Shown here piece by piece: positions 47,941 through 56,107 of a stretch of 64,000 bases of DNA; position 1 is the first letter of the stretch; each line of letters begins with the position of its first letter. The notes beneath the pieces are model-generated. The model did no database searches. It saw only the letters and a program-made list of their open reading frames with translations, and was not told the origin of the DNA. The DNA lies in the NCBI RefSeq assembly GCF_902498845.1, contig NZ_CABVLM010000005.1:124001-188000 (forward strand), in the 5' to 3' direction. Made by a program: the position numbers and the translations under genes. This stretch comes from Pseudoalteromonas rhizosphaerae (GTDB taxonomy: Bacteria; Pseudomonadota; Gammaproteobacteria; Enterobacterales; Alteromonadaceae).

Positions 47941-49278
47941 ATGAATATGATCACTGAAACCAAAGTTACATATGACCGAAAAGAACATTACGTTTATCAA
48001 GATGCTAAGGGCGAAGTGCTGTGGGCACCTACAGATTTTATTCTCGAATTTGAAGGCGATATAAAAACCAAGAGCAAGTATAGAAAGGCTCTTAGACGCT
48101 TGTTTAAGTACATTAATACTCGAACACATACTATGTCTTGGCTTGATATGAACGACTACCATATGGAGAAGTTTAGAGATTGGAGCCTTGAAGAGACAAA
48201 AGCCGACTCTCGCTATCGCGAAGAAGAAAACATAGCCAAACAAACAACGAATAATGACTACTTGATGCCAATTTATGCTTTTTATTATTGGGTTCAAAAG
48301 CAAGGTAGTTATCACCCTAATATTTTAGGGTTCGATGCAGAGAATACCAATGCATTTCAAATTACTTCATCGCAGTTACAAAGAGATATTGCGATATCTA
48401 TAGAAGAAAAGCCAAATAATGATGCTCTGTACCCTAAGTTATTTAAAAACTGTGATTCAAGAGGTAGAAAGCAACGTTCAGCGACTGAGATGGAGCTTGA
48501 CGAGTTGAATTGTCATATCATTGCAAACTACCGAGGCTATGAAAGGGCTTCATTATTGCTCATAGCACAGATTATGAATCAGGCAGGTGCACGCCCTATT
48601 TCTATAGCTAGTCTAACCAGATACCAGTTTCATAAAGACATTGTTGACAAAGAACTATTCAAAGAAAAAAAGGCAACTTTAGATGTTGTGCCCAAAAAGG
48701 CTAAACAGGGTAACACCATGCCTATAAAGTTTCCTATTTCAACTACCCTTACAGTAGTGGCATTTATCAAGAATGAACTAGAACCCTACATAAAAGGTAA
48801 TGAAGTTGGTCGATATGAAGGTCAATTATTCTTGAACCCAGATACACTAAAGCCTTTATCTGCGGCAGACATATCAAAGACTTTTAGCTTAATTACATCC
48901 GAATTAGGTTGGCCTAAAGGCAAGTCAATTTATTCACTAAGGCATAAGTTTGCAGGTGATAGCGTAGATAAACACTTAGCTATAGCGACTGAACTTGGAT
49001 TTAGCGCTGACGAAGCATCCATTGCTCTACAGATGGAAGCTTCCATGACACATAGAGCCAAATCATCAATAAAACCATACGTCGAAAGTAGAATGCGTAT
49101 GGGTCAAGAAACTGAAGCTAATAAAAAGGATCTGAAGATAAAGTCTTTGGAATCAGAAAAAGTTCTACTAGCTTTGGATGCTCAAAGAGCTTTTGAGTTG
49201 GCAGATGAAAAGAATGCTGAGAATCAAGAATTGTTATTGGAAATTGCAAAGTTAAAAGCGAAGTTAAAAACACAATAA
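47941..49278 (+). CDS. Tyrosine site-specific recombinase
   Basis: A 445-residue recombinase; ATG at 47941 is preferred over a TTG at 47929. Box I G-A-R-P-I-S-I-A-S-L has the catalytic Arg; a Lys-rich turn (V-P-K-K-A-K-Q-G) follows; box II is I-Y-S-L-R-H-K-F-A with Tyr at the usual His and Arg intact; then M-T-H-R-A-K-S-S-I-K-P-Y-V gives His and the nucleophilic Tyr. The C-terminus is a coiled coil (~390-445). This is the best-preserved recombinase of the operon and the likely strand-exchange catalyst. It is last in the operon, four bases after the helicase-like gene. Confidence 0.88.
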   Translation: MNMITETKVTYDRKEHYVYQDAKGEVLWAPTDFILEFEGDIKTKSKYRKALRRLFKYINTRTHTMSWLDMNDYHMEKFRDWSLEETKADSRYREEENIAKQTTNNDYLMPIYAFYYWVQKQGSYHPNILGFDAENTNAFQITSSQLQRDIAISIEEKPNNDALYPKLFKNCDSRGRKQRSATEMELDELNCHIIANYRGYERASLLLIAQIMNQAGARPISIASLTRYQFHKDIVDKELFKEKKATLDVVPKKAKQGNTMPIKFPISTTLTVVAFIKNELEPYIKGNEVGRYEGQLFLNPDTLKPLSAADISKTFSLITSELGWPKGKSIYSLRHKFAGDSVDKHLAIATELGFSADEASIALQMEASMTHRAKSSIKPYVESRMRMGQETEANKKDLKIKSLESEKVLLALDAQRAFELADEKNAENQELLLEIAKLKAKLKTQ

Positions 49279-49331
49279 AATTAATAGTATTTGTTAATAC
49301 ACATCAAGCAAATTATTTAAGAGTTCTGTAA

Positions 49332-49534
49332 ATGAAAGCTATAGGTAAACTTGCCTTAGATCTCAATATAAATTCGTTTTGTGAACATCAAGGCATGATA
49401 GAGCAGCCTTTAAAATCAGAATTTGGTTACCGAGTCTATGCAGATGCTCTTGCAAATCAACTTAACTTTATTTTAAAGCTAAATAATTAAGGTTTACGCT
49501 GAAAGAGATTGAATCACTGATGTTCATTATGTAA
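49332..49534 (+). pseudogene. merR: merR (mercury regulator) 5' remnant, frameshifted
   Basis: A short frame of 52 codons (49332-49490) reads like the winged helix of MerR: I-G-K-L-A ... E-H-Q-G-M-I-E-Q-P-L-K ... G-Y-R-V-Y ... L-N-F-I. About four residues are missing where V-E-T-I-R-F-Y is expected. After a stop the alignment resumes in another frame as F-T-L-K-E-I-E-S-L-M (49493-49522), the conserved MerR segment, then a second stop. The metal-binding half is absent. This is a decayed gene and not a small functional protein. Confidence 0.7.
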
Positions 49535-49552
49535 GTAGCAGTTTCGCTGATA

Positions 49553-49753
49553 TTGAATCGATGGGGTTGCAAGGTTGAAACCATGCCAACTCCTTGTCAG
49601 CGGTATTACGAATGTACAAGCTGTAAAGCACTGCTTAAACCGTTAAAAGTTGATAGTTGCGTCTATTGCTCTTACGGGACTATCAAATCCCTTCTTATCC
49701 AAAAAAGAGACGATCTATTGTTCCAAAAACAAATTATGAAGATTCCATACTAA
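49553..49753 (+). pseudogene. GDCCVxC-type zinc-ribbon remnant
   Basis: The 66-codon frame carries V-E-T-M-P-T, Y-Y-E-C-T-S-C and V-D-S-C-V-Y-C-S-Y-G, which match the small GDCCVxC-domain (seleno)proteins found beside mercury-resistance genes. The N-terminal C-P-x-C pair is lost (W-G-C remains), and the residue normally Cys or selenocysteine is Ser. It directly follows the broken merR. A reduced protein from the ATG at 49583 could still be made, but loss of half the metal ligands argues for decay. Confidence 0.6.
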
Positions 49754-49804
49754 TCAATAAATAGATAAACTGAGTACAATAATTACATTTATTAGAGGCA
49801 GCAG

Positions 49805-50560
49805 GTGGGACTAATAGTACAAGGAAGGGTCGTCGTAGTTGATCACGATAGTAAAGAGTGGTTAAAAACCAGCTCACAAGGAAACCCAACTAAAGAAATT
49901 ATAGAAGGGCTTACTGTTTATTCTCTATTTAAAAGACTACGAACTTCTAAAAAAATTCGAAGAAAATATCGAAACAAAATTCCCGGTGATAACTGTCCCA
50001 TCATCTACGCACTCAAAGGTAAAGATAACCTAACAACAGATTTAACAAGTATTAAAAAGCTTAGAATTAGCTACAACTCTATTATAAGTATTTTTCAAGC
50101 TAGTGAACCAAACGGTTACGATCTCGTCATTTCAATGCCATCTGCACATAATATAAGCCGTATTATAGGGAAACGTTTGGCAGGAACTTTTTCAGCTCAC
50201 CATTCCGATAATTTTTTACGTAAATTGACAATTGATGAAGCATTTAATCTTTTGGATAGAGCTGACATAAGTGTAGATGAACACAAGGCTTTATCTTTTA
50301 GGTTAAGAAAGCAAAGACAGGAAAGTGGATTTCAAGGAGCATTTTCACTCAAAGGGATTCCCGTCCCCTTTAGAAGTGAATTCCCACCACTATGTCTGAA
50401 TAATACAGAAATAGAGAAATTAGAACCTCTGCGAATTCTATTGGTAGATGATCTATTAGCAACAGGAACTACGCTAAAAACAGCTCATAACTTAGTAGAA
50501 TCGATATATCCGCAAGCTGTAATACATGGGGCTAGCTTAATAAGTTCATCTATGAAATGA
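49805..50560 (+). CDS. Phosphoribosyltransferase-domain protein
   Basis: A 251-residue cytoplasmic protein. The PRPP-binding motif is unmistakable: I-L-L-V-D-D-L-L-A-T-G-T-T-L at about 211-224. The region before it (~105-200) gives the rest of a ComF-like type I PRTase fold, with a basic segment R-F/L-R-K-Q-R-Q near 166; the N-terminal ~100 residues are basic and unrecognised, with no zinc finger. Start is GTG at 49805 with AGAGG upstream. It does not sit with purine or competence genes but between mer debris and a candidate RNA gene. PRTase-like proteins serve as partners in type III retrons; no reverse transcriptase is seen here. Confidence 0.8.
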   Translation: MGLIVQGRVVVVDHDSKEWLKTSSQGNPTKEIIEGLTVYSLFKRLRTSKKIRRKYRNKIPGDNCPIIYALKGKDNLTTDLTSIKKLRISYNSIISIFQASEPNGYDLVISMPSAHNISRIIGKRLAGTFSAHHSDNFLRKLTIDEAFNLLDRADISVDEHKALSFRLRKQRQESGFQGAFSLKGIPVPFRSEFPPLCLNNTEIEKLEPLRILLVDDLLATGTTLKTAHNLVESIYPQAVIHGASLISSSMK

Positions 50561-50562
50561 TC

Positions 50563-50591
50563 TTGACGAATGCGTCAATTAACATCATAAT
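50563..50591 (+). promoter_or_regulatory. Strong sigma-70-type promoter of candidate RNA
   Basis: TTGACG (50563-50568), exactly 17 bases, then CATAAT (50586-50591): each box has one mismatch to consensus. It begins three bases after the PRTase stop codon and points at a stretch without coding capacity. Transcription would start near 50598. Confidence 0.75.
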
Positions 50592-50597
50592 TGTAAA

Positions 50598-50778
50598 TAC
50601 AGAGTGTGCTTGAGTCTCCCCGCTCTTAAAATCCAGAAGAGACCCGCGTAGGCACCATTGCTGAAGGTCGGTTCGTAAAGGACGAGTGTTTGGCAGGTTA
50701 GGCAGCGGCTAACCCTTCAACATCTTTGTTGTCGTAACAGTAACTTTAGGAGAGCATAGGCTCTCCTTTGTTCTTTCT
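50598..50778 (+). ncRNA. Candidate structured non-coding RNA (~180 nt)
   Basis: No open frame of note covers this stretch, yet it has its own near-consensus promoter and a perfect terminator. Hairpins seen: GTCTC 50614-50618 with GAGAC 50639-50643, or alternatively CTCTT 50623-50627 with AAGAG 50637-50641; TCGT 50673-50676 with ACGA 50682-50685; GGTTAG 50696-50701 with CTAACC 50709-50714; CAACA 50718-50722 with TGTTG 50727-50731; terminator 50748-50767. It is markedly more GC-rich than its surroundings, as structured RNAs are in AT-rich DNA. The family is not recognised. It could be an RNA antitoxin, a retron-like template without its polymerase, or a regulatory RNA of the flanking genes. Confidence 0.65.
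50748..50778 (+). terminator. Rho-independent terminator of candidate RNA
   Basis: Perfect 8-bp stem AGGAGAGC / GCTCTCCT with an ATAG loop, followed by TTGTTCTTTCT. No coding gene on the plus strand ends near it except the PRTase 190 bases upstream. Confidence 0.88.
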
Positions 50779-50902
50779 AGAGGCTAATGAACTAAATACA
50801 TTAAATTACTCCCTTCGTCATTAACAATGATCAAGTACTATCTATCCAAGCTTCTTAAAAAAGTTAAAAATAAGCACTGATTAAAGAACTGACTAACACA
50901 GT

Positions 50903-50941
50903 TACTGTACATTTAAACAGCGATTGTGGACTTTCTATTAT
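50903..50941 (+). promoter_or_regulatory. LexA (SOS) box overlapping a promoter
   Basis: TACTGTACATTTAAACAG matches the gammaproteobacterial SOS box (CTGT, eight bases, ACAG at 50905-50920, with the flanking TA). A promoter reads TTAAAC at 50913-50918, 17 bases, TATTAT at 50936-50941, so the operator covers the -35 box. The only gene downstream is the unknown 286-residue CDS. SOS control is inferred from the match. Confidence 0.72.
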
Positions 50942-51008
50942 GAATATGAGAGATTATTCTATACTCTTTGAAAGCACAAAAATCTATTTGATTACGTAAC
51001 GGAATATT

Positions 51009-51869
51009 ATGAGCAAACTAAAAAAGAGCATTACTGTCCGGTTTTTCGCCATAGAAGCTGAGAACTCTTTTTTTTCTGAGTTTATATCTAACTATCAAGC
51101 TAATCAAAATAATGATAACCAAACTCGAATCATTAATATTCGAAATAAAAAGCATTTAGTCAAAGCTTCAAGTTGTGTTCAACAATCTGCCTTAGATGTA
51201 TTTCCTGTTACAATTGTACGCGAAAGAAATACATGGCAAACCAAAGCCACAAGTGATGGAAAAATTTCTTCTATTGCAATAAATCAAGGTATTATTGGTG
51301 ATCCATACTTTTTTTCAATCATCCCTGAATTAAAGGTAGTTATCGGCTTTACTTCTGGACCTAGCGTTAGTTTAAAAAGTGTAGGAACTTCTCTACTTGA
51401 ACAGTTCAGTAACAATAGAACTGATAAAGTAAAACTAGAACTAATTCCGAAAGAAAAAGAGTTTTCTAGGCTAACTGAAATCAATGATTACAGTAGCTTA
51501 CATTTTAAGATTGGGACTTCTTCATTATCTGATGTTTCTGAAAATGCGCCTCAACTAATAAAGGATTTAAGTAGTGCTCCATATTTAGAGAGCAATATGC
51601 AACTGGCATTAGACTTTGCCATTGACGAGAAAGAAGATACGGGCTTATCTAAAGAAAATGTTATTGAAATAGTTAATTATTTATCAAATCACGACGATTG
51701 TACCCTTCTTAAAGTAAAGGGAAAAAATGAAGATGGATCAGTTGTTCATTTAGATTTTGGCAATGCATTCTTTAACTATAAAACAGAGATAACAACGCGT
51801 CATAAATATATTGATGAAAAAATTGCCCAAGAGATACTAGAGGCTGCATTAGCCAGCTTCAATCATTAG
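51009..51869 (+). CDS. Unknown protein (286 aa), probably SOS-induced
   Basis: I do not recognise this protein. It is 286 residues, soluble, mixed alpha/beta. It opens with a strand I-T-V-R-F-F-A-I-E-A-E and has a central V-V-I-G-F-T-S-G-P segment and a C-terminal helical end. No catalytic motif is evident. A CGGA ribosome site lies six bases before the ATG. It lies behind a LexA-type operator, between the candidate RNA and the convergent Hachiman genes, from which it is separated by a strong inverted-repeat terminator. SOS control and this setting suggest a stress effector or element-mobility regulator, but that is inference. Confidence 0.6.
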   Translation: MSKLKKSITVRFFAIEAENSFFSEFISNYQANQNNDNQTRIINIRNKKHLVKASSCVQQSALDVFPVTIVRERNTWQTKATSDGKISSIAINQGIIGDPYFFSIIPELKVVIGFTSGPSVSLKSVGTSLLEQFSNNRTDKVKLELIPKEKEFSRLTEINDYSSLHFKIGTSSLSDVSENAPQLIKDLSSAPYLESNMQLALDFAIDEKEDTGLSKENVIEIVNYLSNHDDCTLLKVKGKNEDGSVVHLDFGNAFFNYKTEITTRHKYIDEKIAQEILEAALASFNH

Positions 51870-51924
51870 GTTGATGAATAAATTTTTCAGGTTACAACTG
51901 GAGCATATTAAATTCTAAATCAAT

Positions 51925-51959
51925 AAAATAAAGAATAGTTACAAACGATTCTTTATTTT
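51925..51959. terminator. Bidirectional terminator between unknown gene and hamB
   Basis: A perfect 12-bp inverted repeat, AAAATAAAGAAT and ATTCTTTATTTT, around an 11-base loop. Its right arm overlaps the hamB stop codon. It ends both convergent transcripts. Confidence 0.75.
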
Positions 51960-54457
51960 GACATTGATAATATTTCTTTTCTAGTAATAGGATGCAAGCC
52001 AACTAACACATCACTTCTTAATAACTCTAACAGCCTGTGTAAAGAATCTACATCAATGTTATAAGCAAGTTTTTCATTCACTTCCTTTGCAGCTTCACGA
52101 GATAAGCCGATGTTAATCAACTCAATCATCCTATCATCACTAGCCCCTATTTCAATAAAGGAATGAAGTTTGATACTTGTAATATCGAGCTGTTTTAATG
52201 AGATAACATTTGTCAACAGTACTTGATAGCAACGTAGAGCATTTGCCATTCTAAATCGAATATCGTTATTGATAACTTTAATAACATCCCTTACAGCCTT
52301 ATTCGGATTTACATCGTCACCTTTTTTCTTGTTATTTTTGTCCATCCACTCGATTTGTTCGTTAATAATCTCTTTTAAGCTCTCACCTTGAACCCATTTA
52401 GCTGCAATAACACACATATAAGACATGTAATATTCTCCAGTTGGAGTATAAACGCCAAATTCTACTAGTTTTTCACAAACTTTAACTAATACGTTGTAAA
52501 GTTCCTTGGATTTTGGGTGAGGTAGGGTCCAATCATTTAAGTTATCAATATTACTTATAAAATTAAATAACTTATTTTGTTGGATATAACCTATTGTTGG
52601 GCTTGCTTCTAGTGTGAATGGAGCAACTTTTAAACTGCTGTGAGCATTTCTTACAGCTCCTTCCAATGCATCAATTTCTTCTAAGCTTAAATCAAGTTCG
52701 GTTGCTTCAAGCGTCTTATGTAACTTCCCTTCAGCCACTTCCTTTATCAATTTGTTTGCTATAGTGTAGAACTTATACTGGTTTTCAGCATCATGTGCAT
52801 AAACACCAGCCAGCGCTTGAAAAACTAAGGGAAGGTCTTCATTAATCGCTTTAAAGTAAGTTGGGATCTTTTCTTCATCGTTCTCTTTGTCATCAAAATA
52901 ATCTTTCACCTGCCATTCGTCAGGTTCAACTATAAAAATATTACCTGCAAAATGTTCTAGCATCCTTCCTGCTCGACCAGTGATGTTATTGATTTTTACA
53001 TCATCTAATCTTTCTGGTGCCCCCATTCCCTTTGACTGCATAGGTTTATAGAGAAATAAGTTTTTAGCAGGTAAATTAACCCCCTCTGCTAATGTACTTG
53101 TACAGGCAACATATTGAATAAAACCTTCTTTAACGAGGTTTTCGATCATAATTCTTAAAGAGCTAGGTAAAGGGCCATAATGAAAAGCTACCCCTTTGCG
53201 TAAATTATTTGCCAATGAAAATCTATCGTGAATGAACTCTTCAACATAATTTGCAGCCTCTTCGAGTTCATTTGGAGTATCATATTTTGTTACTTTATCA
53301 GCAATATTTTGTGCAATATTTTCGCAATGATCCGTCTGATTTCTATAAATTATATTGCTGTGACCTCTGCCAAACTTTAGAGCAATATCTGAGAGATGTT
53401 TATCCTTAAACCCCTTTGGAATTGTTATTGAATCTTGGGTATTAAGCCTTTCAATTACGAGGTTCCGGCCTACAGGCTTCACTTCCATTAATATTTTGGC
53501 AACAGGAGAAATTGATGTAATTTCTTTGGTAAACTCCAAATCTTCAAAAACAGTTGAAAAAGAATCTTGGTAGCTAGCCGAAGGCATACTTATGATTACT
53601 TGGGGAAAGCTGTCTTCCATTAACTTATCTATTGTCAAATGAAGTAATACACCCCGGCTCTCATCCGTAATATTATGAGCTTCATCAATAAACAAGTAGT
53701 TAAAAGATAAGTCACCTGCTTGTAACGCCTCAAGTAAGCGTTCCTGTGTCATGACAAAAAAGGTTTTGTCTGCATAACCATCGTCTTGTGGAACTGTACA
53801 AATCTCTATTTCTTTTTCGTAATTCTGTTCTTTAGCTATTTCGTAAAGTTTATTCGCTACTTCTGATATTAAAGCTCTGGTGGGGACAATTATCGCGGCA
53901 AATGCACCGTCAGAATCAATCATTCTTCGTATGAGGTAACTAAGAATGATGTGTGTTTTCCCAGCTGAAGTTGGAGCTACGGTTATAACATCTTCATCTA
54001 ATATAAGACTTTCCCATAAGGTCCTTTGGAAATCAGTTAGAGGAAAACTTAGCTCATCAACCGTATTTAACTCTTGCCTAAAATCCATCTCAGCTTCTGA
54101 ATAGAAGCTATATTTAAAACTAAGGTCAGGGTAGTTTTTTTCAATTAGTTTAATGTTAGGAAAGTCTCCAGAGCTAGAGAATACACGATTTGCTATAGCA
54201 ATTATTTCTGGGTATGAATTGCCGCAAACATCAAGAAGCATGGAGAGTAATGCGGCTCCTTCCTTTCGGAATTTACTATCGTTAACTTTATAAAAATATT
54301 GAGCTATCGTTATTAATTGCTTTACATGCTCTCTATTTATCTCGGCTTCCATACCAATCATTTTATAAATATATGAACGAAACAGTTCGTTAGTTGCTTC
54401 CTTATAACGTTCACTAGCTAGCGCTCGTGTTGAAAGCTTCTTAATAAACTCACTCAT
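51953..54457 (-). CDS. hamB: Hachiman anti-phage helicase
   Basis: HamB is the superfamily 2 helicase of the Hachiman defence system; it senses damaged or abnormal DNA and releases the HamA nuclease. The 834-residue protein has motif I A-P-T-S-A-G-K-T (161-168), motif Ia V-P-T-R-A-L, motif II D-E-A-H (258-261), and motif VI I-T-G-R-A-G-R-M near 500, all intact. The C-terminal ~300 residues are helical. It starts four bases inside the end of hamA, a coupled pair. AT-rich codon use matches the rest of the cargo. Confidence 0.9.
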   Translation of the reverse strand: MSEFIKKLSTRALASERYKEATNELFRSYIYKMIGMEAEINREHVKQLITIAQYFYKVNDSKFRKEGAALLSMLLDVCGNSYPEIIAIANRVFSSSGDFPNIKLIEKNYPDLSFKYSFYSEAEMDFRQELNTVDELSFPLTDFQRTLWESLILDEDVITVAPTSAGKTHIILSYLIRRMIDSDGAFAAIIVPTRALISEVANKLYEIAKEQNYEKEIEICTVPQDDGYADKTFFVMTQERLLEALQAGDLSFNYLFIDEAHNITDESRGVLLHLTIDKLMEDSFPQVIISMPSASYQDSFSTVFEDLEFTKEITSISPVAKILMEVKPVGRNLVIERLNTQDSITIPKGFKDKHLSDIALKFGRGHSNIIYRNQTDHCENIAQNIADKVTKYDTPNELEEAANYVEEFIHDRFSLANNLRKGVAFHYGPLPSSLRIMIENLVKEGFIQYVACTSTLAEGVNLPAKNLFLYKPMQSKGMGAPERLDDVKINNITGRAGRMLEHFAGNIFIVEPDEWQVKDYFDDKENDEEKIPTYFKAINEDLPLVFQALAGVYAHDAENQYKFYTIANKLIKEVAEGKLHKTLEATELDLSLEEIDALEGAVRNAHSSLKVAPFTLEASPTIGYIQQNKLFNFISNIDNLNDWTLPHPKSKELYNVLVKVCEKLVEFGVYTPTGEYYMSYMCVIAAKWVQGESLKEIINEQIEWMDKNNKKKGDDVNPNKAVRDVIKVINNDIRFRMANALRCYQVLLTNVISLKQLDITSIKLHSFIEIGASDDRMIELINIGLSREAAKEVNEKLAYNIDVDSLHRLLELLRSDVLVGLHPITRKEILSMSK

Positions 54458-55347
54458 TTTTTAATGTCCATATATTTAATAAATTGTCCCACTAAATCTT
54501 CAATACAATTAAATGGTAAAATCATCAATACGGTTTTATTTGCTGGTAAATCTTGCTTTTCCAGCTTCATGTAAAAATCCGCAATATATTCTTTCCCAAT
54601 ATTTAAGTATTCTTGTTCAAACTCTTCTGTGGAGCATTGAAGCAACTCTGGTTTTGAGAAACCGATAAAGCATGAATTATGTAAAATTTCATCTAAATCA
54701 GTATCAGAAAGAGGGTCTAAAACCTCTAAAAGGTACTCTTCTAAATCAGCATCTATATTAGGAAAGTCCATTTCACTATCAAGTAAATCAAATTCTTCCT
54801 GATATTTATCCTTAGCACTCTTGATCGACTTTGCGGCTTTTGATGCAGCCGATTTAAAGTCTATATGTAATTTTGACTCACCTAAAAATAGTTTAAAATT
54901 ACCGTCATAGAATTGACCATGAACGCCATCTGCTCCATATACAGGCATCCTCCTTGATGTTTTGTTAGCGACTTTGCTCAGTAATTTGGGGGCTTCAAGA
55001 TAAACATCCAGCAACGTAAAAAGAATTAGTTCACCGAGTTCGCCTTGAGCTGTGTGTTGGCTTAGTTTGCGAATTGCTTTATCGAAAAGTTTAGTCGCTG
55101 CACCTTCTTTTTTTATTCCGAGCTTTTTCTCAATTTCAGAGCACTTGAAAACAAAACTTGCCAAAATGCCGTTTTTTAAGGAAGAAAAAAATTGGGTTAA
55201 TGAATCAGGTATACCGTTAGGAGCTAAATAAATAAGAAGTGCTTCAACGCTCCTTCCATCATCTAGCTTATGAGTAAAATCGACCTTGTTTAAGATCGCC
55301 TTAATTTCATCGTTATTTTTTAACTGTGGCTCTAAACGTTTTTCCAT
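54454..55347 (-). CDS. hamA: Hachiman effector nuclease (DUF1837)
   Basis: HamA is a DUF1837 nuclease held inactive by HamB and then degrading DNA on activation. In these 297 residues the PD-(D/E)xK-like site is readable: G-E-L-G-E (102-106), A-D-G-V-H with Asp140, and G-E-S-K with Glu157 and Lys159. The length agrees with known HamA. It is the first gene of the pair and overlaps hamB by four bases. An intact pair of motifs in both genes indicates a functional system. Confidence 0.9.
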   Translation of the reverse strand: MEKRLEPQLKNNDEIKAILNKVDFTHKLDDGRSVEALLIYLAPNGIPDSLTQFFSSLKNGILASFVFKCSEIEKKLGIKKEGAATKLFDKAIRKLSQHTAQGELGELILFTLLDVYLEAPKLLSKVANKTSRRMPVYGADGVHGQFYDGNFKLFLGESKLHIDFKSAASKAAKSIKSAKDKYQEEFDLLDSEMDFPNIDADLEEYLLEVLDPLSDTDLDEILHNSCFIGFSKPELLQCSTEEFEQEYLNIGKEYIADFYMKLEKQDLPANKTVLMILPFNCIEDLVGQFIKYMDIKK

Positions 55348-55561
55348 TTTTATTTCTTGTCTATCCTTAATACTTAGATATTAACAAATCCCTACATATA
55401 TTCAATTTTGAAAGTGGAGCACCTACTTATCTTGTAAGAACTACTTATTTGAAAGCTGCTTCATTCATTCGAGAGTCCGGTAAAGAGTAGGGTTAGTAAC
55501 AGAATATTTTTAGCTATTTCTTAAATCGCCCCTCCATTAAACTCATCCTTTAGTATTTCTT

Positions 55562-55906
55562 TTACTTGTCAGATAAAGCAGGCAAGCTGCCCATGTGTTT
55601 GCCTTTAGCTTTAGCTTCTTCACGACCTTCTGTGGTTCTGGCTTTTATAAGATCTAGCTCAAGTTGAGCGAATACTTCACAAAGGTTGATCATGGGGGTA
55701 GCAAACGGGTTATCATTTTTAGTATTGAGAGAACCATTAATAATCTTTGAACAATCGCCCCGTTTGTGAGTACTTTCAATGCCCTCAAAAATAAACTTTA
55801 ATGATCGGCCTAGCCGCTCAAGGCGAGTAACAATTACCTCATCACCCACCTGATGAAATCGATTAGCTTCTTTAACTTTTTCATTTCTAAACGAAGTACC
55901 AGACAC
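55562..55906 (-). pseudogene. Serine resolvase fragment
   Basis: The 114-codon frame carries V-T-R-L-E-R-L-G-R-S (the conserved D-R-L-x-R-x-x-x-D region with changes) and L-I-K-A-R-T-T-E-G-R-E-E-A-K-A-K-G, typical of Tn3-type resolvases and invertases. The N-terminus with the catalytic Ser is missing: the frame opens at a GTG with a stop four codons upstream. The C-terminal helix-turn-helix is cut just after the G-S-L-P-A-L-S. It is a remnant, probably of the same transposon that brought the mer remnants. Confidence 0.75.
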
Positions 55907-55977
55907 ATTGCCTTATAATACTTTTTTACAACCATAATAGCCCAACTGAACAGTTAAGCATTCAAATCTTGTTCTCT

Positions 55978-56013
55978 AGTAGATACTCTTGCAAAAGTAG
56001 ATACTCTTGCAAA
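55978..56013. repeat. Perfect tandem duplication of an 18-bp unit
   Basis: AGTAGATACTCTTGCAAA occurs twice with no spacer (55978-55995 and 55996-56013). Two copies only, within gene debris next to the resolvase fragment. Confidence 0.95.
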
Positions 56014-56107
56014 AACACTTTCATGTGTAGGAAACTTTTAGCTTTCAAACATGAACGAGATAAAAGATCAATATTCGTTCATTTAAAAAGTGAAATAAAT
56101 GACAACT

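Noticed and set aside
50696..50714. GTTAGGC and a following inverted partner, resembling an integron attC site
   Set aside because: The partner does not fit the RYYYAAC core and no integron integrase or cassette array is nearby; the hairpin fits better as part of the candidate RNA.
50598..50778. Retron msr-msd RNA
   Set aside because: No reverse transcriptase gene is found nearby and no clear outer a1/a2 inverted repeat or long msd stem was seen. Kept only as one possible explanation of the RNA.
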